Below are positions 11,987 through 19,300 of a stretch of 60,000 bases of DNA, piece by piece. Location: contig CAIIXF020000009.1 of the NCBI GenBank assembly GCA_903813345.2, forward strand, positions 19,495,759 to 19,555,758, read 5' to 3'. The notes under the pieces were generated by a model that did not search any database, was not told the origin of the DNA, and saw only the letters and a program-made list of their open reading frames with translations. Positions within the stretch are counted from its first letter, which is position 1. Every line of letters begins with the position of its first letter. A program made the translations under genes and the position numbers. This stretch comes from Owenia fusiformis (Eukaryota; Annelida; Polychaeta; Sabellida; Oweniidae).

Positions 11987-12377
11987 AGATTCTCAAAAAT
12001 ATTTTCCTCAGAATACCAGTGAAGATTTCACAGTAAAATTACCGAGTTATCAAATCCTGCATGGACATAACTGGAAATTAGGCCTAGTAGAAATTGCTAT
12101 TCCACCACTATCTAACCAATCCGGTTTAGTCTATTTGGATGTGTTCTGCGACCTAATTAACGAACACATAGTCAGCACTGTAAAGCGACCAATTCTCCGA
12201 AGGATCAATGCTGCAGACAGATGGATACACTTCAATCCAGTGCTTTATACATCTTTAAGTAGTAATCAGTTCGATCGCGTGCGAGTATATATAAGAGGAC
12301 AGGATAACACATCTGTGTCATTTAACAATCAGCGGATCACCTGCACACTACATCTCAAGACTTCCAACACAAACTAG
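11955..12377 (+). CDS. Penton-like minor capsid protein of the Polinton (single jelly-roll)
   Basis: The product is 140 residues from the ATG at 11955; the open frame extends slightly upstream without a better start. The N-terminus has the layout known from Polinton penton proteins: a short Y-L-x-L-D-S strand, then Y-F-P-x-N-T-x-x-D-F-T-V-x-L-P, then an H-x-W-x-L-G-L-V-E-I block followed by I-P. The C-terminal third looks like the end of a beta sandwich. It would form pentameric vertices of a virus-like particle together with the major capsid protein two genes downstream. The gene is intact and is followed after 1 nt by the next start. Confidence 0.8.
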   Translation: MTDLYLYLDSKDSQKYFPQNTSEDFTVKLPSYQILHGHNWKLGLVEIAIPPLSNQSGLVYLDVFCDLINEHIVSTVKRPILRRINAADRWIHFNPVLYTSLSSNQFDRVRVYIRGQDNTSVSFNNQRITCTLHLKTSNTN

Positions 12378-12378
12378 C

Positions 12379-12753
12379 ATGCCAAAACTGGTGCCGTATA
12401 TAGATAACACAGAGAAGTGGGGTAAGCTAATCAGAGCAAGCCGACTGGGTAAAGTTATCACGCAAACGGGACACGGGAGGAACAGGACAAAGTGGATAGC
12501 TATCGACGCTATAAAAGAACCAATAACTGTCACCTCCCCTACGCTGGCAGCAGTGGAACGCGCTGAGTCTCAACTGAACAGGGAAAAAGAGGCGAACAAA
12601 GGATCAAAGAGAAAGTTGGAAGAAACAGTCTCAACTATTGCACACAGTAGTAAAACTACTCAGAAGAGGAAGAAAAACAATAATACACCTTCAAAGAAAA
12701 AAGCTAAAACGCAAAACAAGTCATCCGAATATCAATTATGGCGTTCAAAATAG
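12379..12753 (+). CDS. Basic, probably DNA-condensing core protein of the Polinton
   Basis: 124 residues, ATG at 12379. Residues 1-55 look folded; from about residue 70 the sequence is a low-complexity, very Lys/Arg-rich tail with several KKKAK- and KRKK-type clusters. Such small basic proteins next to the capsid genes are usually core or packaging proteins, a role comparable with adenovirus core proteins; that is inference from composition and position. It overlaps the major capsid gene by 16 nt. No specific family is recognised. Confidence 0.6.
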   Translation: MPKLVPYIDNTEKWGKLIRASRLGKVITQTGHGRNRTKWIAIDAIKEPITVTSPTLAAVERAESQLNREKEANKGSKRKLEETVSTIAHSSKTTQKRKKNNNTPSKKKAKTQNKSSEYQLWRSK

Positions 12754-14081
12754 ATCAGATGAGTAAAGATGTTTTGAATTCAGAACTAAACTTATTCGAG
12801 ATACCGAATACTCAAACCAGCGTGACATCCGTCAACTATGTCGAAATTAGACCAGTGAATCCAATCTCGCATGGAACACCAGTGGAATTTGTGATTCCGA
12901 ATAACTCTTCACAGTTCATAAACCTGAAAGGAACCAAACTTTTCTTGAAGCTTAAAGTAACCAAAGGCGATGGAAGTGATTTAGACTTCGGGACTTCAAC
13001 ATCTAACGTAGCTCCAGTAACCGGACTGCTACACGCCATGTGGTCGCAGGTGGAGCTACAGTTAAACCAGCAAATTGTCAGCACTCATAGCTTATACTAT
13101 CCATACAAGGCGCACTTGAAACGGTTGTTGAAGCAATCGCCAGATGCCCATAACTCGAGATTGCAGAATGAATTTTTCTACAAAGATAAAGCAACCATAC
13201 AGAATTCTACATTTATGGATGACAGCAATGCGATTTCTGGGAACAACGCTGGGTTAAAGACGAGAGCTACACTCACGATGGCATCCAGAGAGATAGAGCT
13301 TCAAGGAAACATTTTGCAGGATCTCTTTGAAATGGATCGCTACATCTTGAATGGGATACAAATCAATGTGAAGTTGATTCCTGGAAGAGATGCATTTTAC
13401 CTCATGTCGAATGCACTGGATGCAGACTTTCGAATTGAACTACTCGAAACCCATTTGTTAGTACCCATGGTGTCGGTATCCCCTGGTATCCTGACCTCCT
13501 ATGAAGCAGAACTGAAAGAACGCAATGTAGTGTATCCATATGAACAGAACCAGATACGCGTTTGGACGATTCCGCAAGGATTGAACAGTTACAACATACA
13601 CGACGCGTTTCAAGGTAGCGTTCCTTCTAGACTCCTGATAGTTTTCGTTAAATCAAACGCTACCAGTGGAGCTTACAACCTGAATCCATTCAACTATCAC
13701 CACTTCAAAGTAAACTTTTTAGAAGTTGCCGTGGATGGAACCAGCGTTCCCGGAAGAGCTCTGAGACCAGTTTTTGGAGATGTCGCCTTCAAAAGTCAAT
13801 ACGCCAACGAATATGATCGTTTATTCTCAGACCTCGATGAGAGCGAGGGATTAATAATTGATAAGGCATCGTTCGCCTTCGGCTACGCCATCTTTAAGTG
13901 GGATATCCAGGCTCAAGACAGAACCAGCAAGACGTTTTCTTTTCCTCTTATAAAGAGAGGGCAAGTTCGTGTGAATGCTCAGTTTGCCGAACCTTTGGAG
14001 GAGTCAGTGAATTTGATGCTATTTGCGACATTTCCTCAAAAATTTGAAGTGGATTCATCGAGAAACATCATCATTGAATGA
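12738..14081 (+). CDS. Major capsid protein of the Polinton (double jelly-roll)
   Basis: 447 residues. The N-terminus follows the pattern of invertebrate Polinton capsid proteins, often annotated as F54H12.2-like: an E-L-x-L-F-x-x-P-x-T-Q-T-S-V block (about residues 16-30), an N-P-I-x-x-G-x-P-V-E-F-V-I-P block (41-54), then strands consistent with two jelly-roll halves. A L-x-L-P/F-G-R-D-A-F-Y motif lies near 213-222. It would form the trimeric capsomers. Length fits the family, and the frame is uninterrupted. The stop overlaps the protease start as ATGA (14078-14081), implying tightly packed expression. Confidence 0.88.
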   Translation: MAFKIDQMSKDVLNSELNLFEIPNTQTSVTSVNYVEIRPVNPISHGTPVEFVIPNNSSQFINLKGTKLFLKLKVTKGDGSDLDFGTSTSNVAPVTGLLHAMWSQVELQLNQQIVSTHSLYYPYKAHLKRLLKQSPDAHNSRLQNEFFYKDKATIQNSTFMDDSNAISGNNAGLKTRATLTMASREIELQGNILQDLFEMDRYILNGIQINVKLIPGRDAFYLMSNALDADFRIELLETHLLVPMVSVSPGILTSYEAELKERNVVYPYEQNQIRVWTIPQGLNSYNIHDAFQGSVPSRLLIVFVKSNATSGAYNLNPFNYHHFKVNFLEVAVDGTSVPGRALRPVFGDVAFKSQYANEYDRLFSDLDESEGLIIDKASFAFGYAIFKWDIQAQDRTSKTFSFPLIKRGQVRVNAQFAEPLEESVNLMLFATFPQKFEVDSSRNIIIE

Positions 14082-14518
14082 ATGCGGCACAGATAAGATG
14101 CATACTCAGCAACCATCCTGATACTAAACACTCATTCAAGGGAGTCTATGCGAAGGATGAGATGCTGAATCATTTAAAGGAGGGAGATTGTTACATCCTC
14201 AACACCAAAGAGAGTTGGCATCCTGGAGAACATTGGACCTGTTATTATGCTGGACATAACCGATTGGAGTTTTTCGACCCACTAGGTAAAGCATCAGATG
14301 TCTACGGATTCGCAGAGTATACTAACAACCAGCAGTATAATAACATACGTGTGCAAAATCTGAACAGTTCCAGTTGTGGACACTATTGCACTTTGTTTTT
14401 GTTGTTGAGATGTGGAGGTTACTCCATGGACTATATTGTTAATAATGAACTGTACAGGAATGAGAAAGGAGTCATTGAGACTGTTCAATATCTATTATCA
14501 TTATATGAAATAAAATAA
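14078..14518 (+). CDS. Adenain-like cysteine protease of the Polinton
   Basis: 146 residues. The catalytic set of adenovirus-type (C5/Ulp1-like) proteases is visible: His52 in G-E-H-W, Asp67 in F-F-D-P-L-G, Gln93, and the nucleophile Cys100 in S-S-S-C-G-H-Y-C. Spacing and motif context match Polinton maturation proteases, which process capsid-associated proteins during particle assembly. All catalytic residues are retained, so it is predicted to be active. It overlaps the end of the capsid gene by 4 nt. Confidence 0.88.
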   Translation: MNAAQIRCILSNHPDTKHSFKGVYAKDEMLNHLKEGDCYILNTKESWHPGEHWTCYYAGHNRLEFFDPLGKASDVYGFAEYTNNQQYNNIRVQNLNSSSCGHYCTLFLLLRCGGYSMDYIVNNELYRNEKGVIETVQYLLSLYEIK

Positions 14519-14527
14519 ATAGTAGAC

Positions 14528-15634
14528 ATGCTGTTTTGTTCATTCACTAACATGACGTTGAGCAAGCTACAGTCTAAGCTGCTCAAAAACACATACTTCA
14601 ACCCCAGCAGACCGGGAGCTTTCAGCGGATTCAGACAACTGTGGCGAGAGGTTAAGGGGAAGGGCATTAAGCAGGCTGATGTCAGGGACTGGTTGAGTCA
14701 ACAAGAAGCCTATAGTCTATACAGGGGAGTGAAGACTAGATTCAAACGCAGAAAATTAGTAGTTAGACACATGCTAGAACAAGCGGATACAGATTTAGCC
14801 ATGATGGATAAATATGCAGAGGACAATGATGGTTTCAAATATCTACTCATCATGATCGACAGTCTCAGTAGATACCTTTGGATACAGCCCATCAAAAGCA
14901 AGAGTAGTATAGATATGGTGAAAGCATTCCAGAGGATATTTGCAACTGATAAGCCCACTAGGTTGCGATCGGACAAAGGTCCCGAATATACTTCGAAGAA
15001 AGTACAGGCCTACTTCAAGTCTGTTGGGGTGTGGCACTTCGTTACGCAAGGGGACGTAAAAGCTCATCTCGCAGAACGAGTTATTCGTACGGTGAAAAAT
15101 AAAATTCACCGATACATGTACGCTAATGCCACGTATCGTTATATAGATGAACTCCAAGCTATAGTGGACAGCTACAACCACTCGTTCCATAGAACCATCA
15201 AAATGGTCCCTGCAGATGTAGACGACAATAATGAATTGCAGGTTTTCGAGACACTCTTTATGAGGAAGCCTAAAAAAGATAAACCTATCACTTATCGCTT
15301 CGGCATTGGTGATTTGGTGAGGTTGGCTTTTACAAAGGGAATTTTTGATCGTGGCTATCAGCAGAAATGGTCCACAGAGTACTTCAGAGTTCGAGCTAGA
15401 AATGCTACCGTTCCTCCTACGTATCAGCTGGAAGATCTGCAAGGGGAAACAATCAAGGGACTTTTCTATGCTGACGAAATGCAGAAAATTTCGGAGGAGC
15501 CAGCCGAGCATAGAATTGAAGCGGTGTTAAAGTATAGAAAGAGAGGAAAGCGAAGGGAAGCCTTGGTCCACTGGCAAGGTTGGCCCTCCAAGTTTGACAC
15601 TTGGATTCCAGCGAAGGATGTGAGAGATATATAA
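14528..15634 (+). CDS. Retroviral-type integrase of the Polinton with C-terminal chromodomain
   Basis: 368 residues from the ATG at 14528; an alternative in-frame ATG lies at 14552. Residues 25-65 form the helical region typical of Polinton integrases (F-S-G... then W-L-S-x-Q). The RVE core follows, with Asp89, Asp149 in R-S-D-K-G-P-E-Y and Glu183 in A-E-R-V-I-R-T; the D-x(33)-E spacing is normal. Residues about 325-368 are a chromodomain-like module ending in H-W-Q-G-W-P-x-x-x-D-T-W-I-P. It catalyses insertion of the element and accounts for the 6-bp target duplication. The chromodomain suggests targeting to histone marks, an inference. Not an LTR integrase: no RT or protease polyprotein surrounds it. 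Confidence 0.9.
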   Translation: MLFCSFTNMTLSKLQSKLLKNTYFNPSRPGAFSGFRQLWREVKGKGIKQADVRDWLSQQEAYSLYRGVKTRFKRRKLVVRHMLEQADTDLAMMDKYAEDNDGFKYLLIMIDSLSRYLWIQPIKSKSSIDMVKAFQRIFATDKPTRLRSDKGPEYTSKKVQAYFKSVGVWHFVTQGDVKAHLAERVIRTVKNKIHRYMYANATYRYIDELQAIVDSYNHSFHRTIKMVPADVDDNNELQVFETLFMRKPKKDKPITYRFGIGDLVRLAFTKGIFDRGYQQKWSTEYFRVRARNATVPPTYQLEDLQGETIKGLFYADEMQKISEEPAEHRIEAVLKYRKRGKRREALVHWQGWPSKFDTWIPAKDVRDI

Positions 15635-15640
15635 ATACAG
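15630..15640 (+). promoter_or_regulatory. TATAAATACAG motif before the ATPase gene
   Basis: The 11-mer TATAAATACAG overlaps the integrase stop codon (TAA at 15632-15634) and lies 31 nt before the ATPase ATG. The identical 11-mer recurs in the same register at the end of the ATPase gene. A TATA-box-like role for the next gene is plausible but unproven. Confidence 0.45.
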
Positions 15641-15671
15641 GAGCAGTTTCATTTTCTAAACATTACCAAGT

Positions 15672-16334
15672 ATGGACTGGTGGCAGACAGAGAGTCTCAT
15701 TAAACTCCGAAATGGTACGAGCTGCTCGATCATTGGTAGTAGCAATTGCGGCAAGACTCATTTCGTTTATAAACTGTTGAAAAACCTATCTGGTATGTAC
15801 GAACCTCCAAAGCCAAAAGCTGTTCTGTATTGCTACGGCATTCATCAACCACTTTACGATCAGATGGAAATGGAGTTGGAGAATTTTCAGTTGCATCAGG
15901 GTTTACCTAGTCGAGAAATGATAGATGAGCTTACTAAAGATAGGAGAAGTTCCGTGATAGTTCTGGATGACCTACTTCATCAGGTGGCTAACAATAAAGA
16001 AATGGAACTCATGTTTACTCAAGGCTGTCACCATAGATGCTTGAATGTGCTGTTTATTAGTCAACAGGCGTTTTATAAGGGAACGAGAACCATAGCTCTC
16101 AATACGCAGTATTTAGTGTTGTTCAAAGCTTTGAGGGATAAGACTCAGATAATGACCTTAGCCAGACAGCTAAGTCCTACAAAGTGGAGGCAGTTAATGG
16201 AGTCATACCTGGATGCCACCTCTGCTCCATACGGCTACCTATTTTTGGACCTCTTTCCTCATAGTGATGATGTCACCAGAGTCAGAACTTGCATATTCCC
16301 CAATGAGGACACAATCATATACCCGCAGCTATAA
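15672..16334 (+). CDS. Genome-packaging ATPase of the Polinton (FtsK/HerA, A32-like)
   Basis: 220 residues. Walker A is G22-S-S-N-C-G-K-T29, Walker B is S-V-I-V-L-D-D (94-100), and a F-I-S-Q-Q sensor-type motif lies at 128-132. Gene length and motif spacing match the packaging ATPases of Polintons and related double-jelly-roll viruses, which pump DNA into preformed capsids. All nucleotide-binding residues are present and the frame is intact. It starts 37 nt after the integrase stop. Confidence 0.88.
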   Translation: MDWWQTESLIKLRNGTSCSIIGSSNCGKTHFVYKLLKNLSGMYEPPKPKAVLYCYGIHQPLYDQMEMELENFQLHQGLPSREMIDELTKDRRSSVIVLDDLLHQVANNKEMELMFTQGCHHRCLNVLFISQQAFYKGTRTIALNTQYLVLFKALRDKTQIMTLARQLSPTKWRQLMESYLDATSAPYGYLFLDLFPHSDDVTRVRTCIFPNEDTIIYPQL

Positions 16335-16340
16335 ATACAG
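16330..16340 (+). promoter_or_regulatory. TATAAATACAG motif before the 113-residue protein gene
   Basis: Exact second copy of the 11-mer at 15630-15640, again embedding the upstream stop codon (TAA at 16332-16334) and lying 14 nt before the next ATG at 16355. Confidence 0.45.
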
Positions 16341-16354
16341 AGTGAGTTCACGAC

Positions 16355-16696
16355 ATGATTCAGTTGAACATGAGTGGGAGAAGTGTACTGATTGCTTATG
16401 AACGATATCAACGTTTACTGGATCAGACATCCAAGCAAGAAAAACCACACATCACTGACAAGCAGAGTGGAGCTGGGAATATTTACTCAAATTCTCCAGT
16501 CAACATACCAGCTGGTGCAAACATATCTGACAGCAATCAGGAGAGAAAAATTCAGACTGTTGAAAAGGGAGCTAGAAAGATCAACCTCGCTCCTCCCGGT
16601 ATTCCAGCTCATGAAACACGCAAGAGAGCAGCTGACAAATTGATAGACAAACCACGAGCAAAGAAAAATATCGAAACTGTGTGGGTCTCTCTGTGA
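16355..16696 (+). CDS. Small Polinton protein of unknown function (113 residues)
   Basis: The start ATG at 16355 is followed by a R-S-V-L-I-A-Y-E-R-Y-Q-R-L-L block resembling the short N-terminal helix of several viral accessory virion proteins. The middle is polar and probably disordered; a P-P-G-I-P motif at about 77-81 is followed by a basic segment (R-K-R-A-A-D-K) and a hydrophobic end. It fits between ATPase and the next gene with 1 nt to spare. No family is recognised with confidence; a minor capsid or cementing protein is a possibility. Confidence 0.55.
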   Translation: MIQLNMSGRSVLIAYERYQRLLDQTSKQEKPHITDKQSGAGNIYSNSPVNIPAGANISDSNQERKIQTVEKGARKINLAPPGIPAHETRKRAADKLIDKPRAKKNIETVWVSL

Positions 16697-16697
16697 C

Positions 16698-17012
16698 ATG
16701 AATGCGAAGATAAGGAAGCAGGTTCCATTTTTGACATACCTCACCAATGCTACTAGAAATCAGAGACGTGTACTAGTGAAAGCTCTAACATTGGCTCAAG
16801 TCAAAGTCATCTCCGAAGTGGTACTCAACATCCTACTTCAAAATGTGACTCTGTCCCAGGAGCAACGAAGTAAGCTTCTCCCTTATAGAGAAACTTTAGA
16901 ATTCATGGCTAACAGAGGTGTCAGCTTGAAAGATAAAAGAAGGAGACTGAAGAGAAGAATGAAAGCTATATTGACTGTACTTAGAATGTTTCTGGATAAA
17001 ATAGAGGCATAA
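16698..17012 (+). CDS. Conserved small basic Polinton protein (104 residues)
   Basis: A helical, strongly basic protein: a L-V-K-A-L-T-x-A-Q-V-K-V-I-S-E-V block, an N-I-L-L-Q-N-V-x-L-S-x-E-Q-R-S-K-L motif, then K-D-K-R-R-R-L-K-R-R. This layout (hydrophobic helix, N-V-x-L-T/S, Lys/Arg tail) is familiar from small proteins next to Polinton capsid genes, but I cannot name its function. It is the last rightward gene; an AATAAA lies 83 nt after its stop. Confidence 0.65.
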   Translation: MNAKIRKQVPFLTYLTNATRNQRRVLVKALTLAQVKVISEVVLNILLQNVTLSQEQRSKLLPYRETLEFMANRGVSLKDKRRRLKRRMKAILTVLRMFLDKIEA

Positions 17013-17094
17013 GTGATCTAGGTTCAATCCCGATCTACCTTTTAATTTCATCTTAGACTATTAAAACTGATGTAACCTGTATTATGTTAATGGA

Positions 17095-17100
17095 AATAAA
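17095..17100 (+). terminator. Polyadenylation signal (AATAAA) for the rightward Polinton cluster
   Basis: AATAAA lies 83 nt after the stop of the last plus-strand gene. A reverse-strand AATAAA at 17149-17154 serves or served the opposing polymerase gene, so the two transcription units converge here. Confidence 0.5.
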
Positions 17101-17152
17101 GTGAACATAAAACCAGCCTGCATAAAACAATTGTTTGCTGCAATGTAGTTTA

Positions 17153-17585
17153 TTATTTACTCACTGGAGTTAGAGTTATATCTAGAGGTGCTGTGGAGAC
17201 ACCATCAGCTAAAACTTTACGTTTACAGTAAAAATAAGAGAATCCCACGCGATCTTGGGTGTAGGTGAACATTGTGTTGTCCTTGGCTCTAAAACCTGTG
17301 ATGTTACCCTGTTCTGGATTCCCACTTTTCAACACTCTTTTGTACATATCCATGGGATTTTCAAAGTTATGTTTGTTTACTCCTTTACAGCTGATTTTTG
17401 ACTGTGTCGTTTTGGCGTCATAAACGCAGTAAGTCTTGGAACATAAAGCAGCTATCTGTGTGCCCTGAAAGTAACGATGTTGTTAATTTTGATAAATTGA
17501 TAGAATCGCCTCAAATTTTGACAAATTTTAACTAAATCAACAGGGTGACCTTTACCTGAAACTCAAGTTTGTCAGTGTCAGCTGC
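17153..17585 (-). pseudogene. C-terminal remnant of Polinton protein-primed DNA polymerase B
   Basis: The minus strand keeps about 113 codons. An upper block (17585-17556) ends D-T-D-K-L-E-F-Q; a lower block (17464-17153) starts G-T-Q-I-A-A-L-C-S-K-T-Y and ends P-L-D-I-T-L plus four residues. Both match the extreme C-terminus of Polinton polymerase B as I know it, including K-G-V-N-K and a F-S-Y-F-Y-x-K-R-x-V block. Between them lies 91 nt starting GTAAAG and ending TTTCAG, with the frame kept (phase 0) on removal, which looks like an intron. Above 17585 the sequence runs straight into subterminal GATAAG repeats with an in-frame stop. The exonuclease and palm domains (about 3 kb) are absent, so it cannot encode a polymerase. 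Confidence 0.75.
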
Positions 17586-17589
17586 TTAT

Positions 17590-17832
17590 CTGTAGGAGGC
17601 TACGCATTATCTTATCTTATCTTTACTGAATCCACCTTCTTATCTCGAGGAGGCTACAGCTTATGAGATAGTATGTGACATTGGGTGGATCCTAGGCACT
17701 GTTATCATTATCTTATCACGATCTATCCCAATCCTGAGGTTGTTATCTTATCGATCTCCCGATCTCCCATGTTATCTTATCTTGTTATCTTATCTTATCC
17801 ATGTTATCTTATCTTGTTATCTTATCTTATCA
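17590..17832. repeat. Right subterminal GATAAG-rich region
   Basis: Read on the plus strand, TTATCTTATC-type words dominate, the reverse complement of those at 3640-3935. It separates the polymerase stub from the 52-bp terminal repeat. Confidence 0.75.
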
Positions 17833-17884
17833 ATCTACCGATCTACCGATCTACCAAGGATGCTCGACAACGGATAATACTACT
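17833..17884 (-). repeat. Polinton right terminal inverted repeat (strict part)
   Basis: Exact reverse complement of 3578-3629, ending in CT. Confidence 0.93.
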
Positions 17885-17890
17885 CCATTT
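17885..17890. repeat. Polinton target-site duplication, right copy (CCATTT)
   Basis: Identical to 3572-3577. The sequence that follows (TCTACAATCCCATATAG) continues the left arm of the host foldback element without loss. Confidence 0.93.
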
Positions 17891-18334
17891 TCTACAATCC
17901 CATATAGAAATATAACCAATTATGTGACATGGGGGTCAAAAAACACCTTCTCAATTTTCATCGATTTTGCGAACAATAACCTATTTCTACCAAATTTTAC
18001 TGTTCAGTTAAAAATTGCAACATTGTCATGAGACTTTCATAATTGGATATTATGTATTGTTTTCATTCAGTTTTGAACCACGCATGCTCAATAAACATGT
18101 GTATGCTTATTAAACAAATTAATTTCTTCTTCTGTCTATCCAAATATGGCTCAATAGACCCACCCCCGGACTCACCTCCTGATCCGATTATTCGCTAAAG
18201 ACGCGAAAGCCATTGGTATAATTGATGGATCTATGTGGAAGTACCATCAATTATTCATTCTTTCAGTGTGTCTACATCCCTGATAGGCTAGTGATCTTCA
18301 TAGACCAACTGTTCTAAATGTCCCAAGTACTATA

Positions 18335-18954
18335 CAGGGTGTCCCGAAAGTATGCCCCCCCCCCCTAGGCAGACATATACCAGTGTCTTCATAGTACGTG
18401 TCATATATCATTTTAAAGCTTATCCAAAGTTACATTGATTCACCAAGTATCATGGTTCAACTCTCAAATGTGAAAAAATTGCAGGCATTTCAAAATTTAG
18501 TGTTTGGTCAAAATTAAATTCAATTTTACACCAAATCACTAGTCAATGTGTCCTTCCGGGCAGAAATTCTTTTCGGGTCGGATGGATATTGAGTTGGAAA
18601 AAGAGAACGCTAAGGGTAGACACTCTAAGGAAACTCTTTTAAAGTGCCTAAACAGGTTTTAAGAGGGTTATAAAATTCCACACCCCTATTTGAAGGGTCA
18701 TATCTGAAAATAATTGATGCTGTTAACATGGCCAAGGGGGACTCATTGACTAGTAATGTGGTGTACAATGGAACTTTATTTTGACAAAACACTAACTTTT
18801 AAAATGACCGTAACTTTTTCCAATTTGGGAGTTAAACCATGATACTTGGCAAATCAATGTAACTTTTGATAAGCTTTAAAATGATATATGACACATACTA
18901 TGAGGACACTGGAATATGTCTGCCTAGGGGGGGGCATACTTTCGGGACACCCTG
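18335..18954. mobile_element. 620-bp MITE nested in the foldback element
   Basis: It starts CAGGGTGTCCCGAAAGTATG and ends with the reverse complement, flanked by TA on both sides. Arms of about 200 bp (18335-18540 and 18755-18954) are inverted copies of each other, including matching blocks around TAAAGCTTATC and GTTACATTGATT. No transposase. The flanks rejoin to match the opposite arm of the outer element (CCCAAG...GTAATCAAC), confirming insertion there. Likely a Tc1/mariner-type MITE. Confidence 0.85.
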
Positions 18955-19300
18955 TACATGTAATCAACAGGATAGACTCTATATATCAGTAAACAAGAAT
19001 AGGGACATTTGCGATCTGAAATGTAGGTGGTGTCCACTCGGTGTTTCCCAAAAAGGAAAGACCGTACAGGGCCTGTATTTGTTGAACCAGGAGCAAAAAT
19101 ATACTCTGAAAGTTGATGACATGAGATGTTAAAAAAGGACTCCTCAAGGATATAAAAAACATGTGAAAGAAATTTCATTTTCTGATAGGAAAGTGCTTCA
19201 TTACACAGGTCCCATGCTACCCTGGAGTTTTTGGAGATTCGAAATATCACCATCTCTAGCCCAGACAAATCATTGGCTGCAGTCCAGATGCCAATAATGT
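18955..19300. other. Loop of the outer foldback element
   Basis: Single-copy spacer between the two arms. Short open frames on both strands (up to about 130 codons on the minus strand, 18924-19322) run across the MITE end and arm and show no domain, so none is called as a gene. Confidence 0.5.

Larger units (their letters stand above)
3578..17884. mobile_element. Polinton/Maverick element, complete ends, about 14.3 kb
   Basis: Ends start AGTAGTATTATCC and finish GGATAATACTACT, an AG...CT pair as known for Polintons. They are flanked by the exact 6-bp duplication CCATTT. Strict terminal inverted repeats are 52 bp (3578-3629 and 17833-17884), each followed inward by GATAAG-rich DNA. Inside are a colinear plus-strand gene set (penton-like, major capsid, adenain-like protease, RVE integrase, FtsK/HerA-type ATPase and small proteins) and, on the minus strand, only the C-terminus of the protein-primed DNA polymerase B. 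The flanks rejoin cleanly: the uninterrupted opposite arm of the host foldback element shows the pre-insertion sequence. The element is shorter than typical 15-20 kb Polintons and lacks a usable polymerase. Confidence 0.93.

Noticed and set aside
14528-15634. LTR retrotransposon or retrovirus as source of the integrase
   Set aside because: No reverse transcriptase, gag or LTRs are nearby; the gene sits between Polinton protease and ATPase genes, inside Polinton ends.
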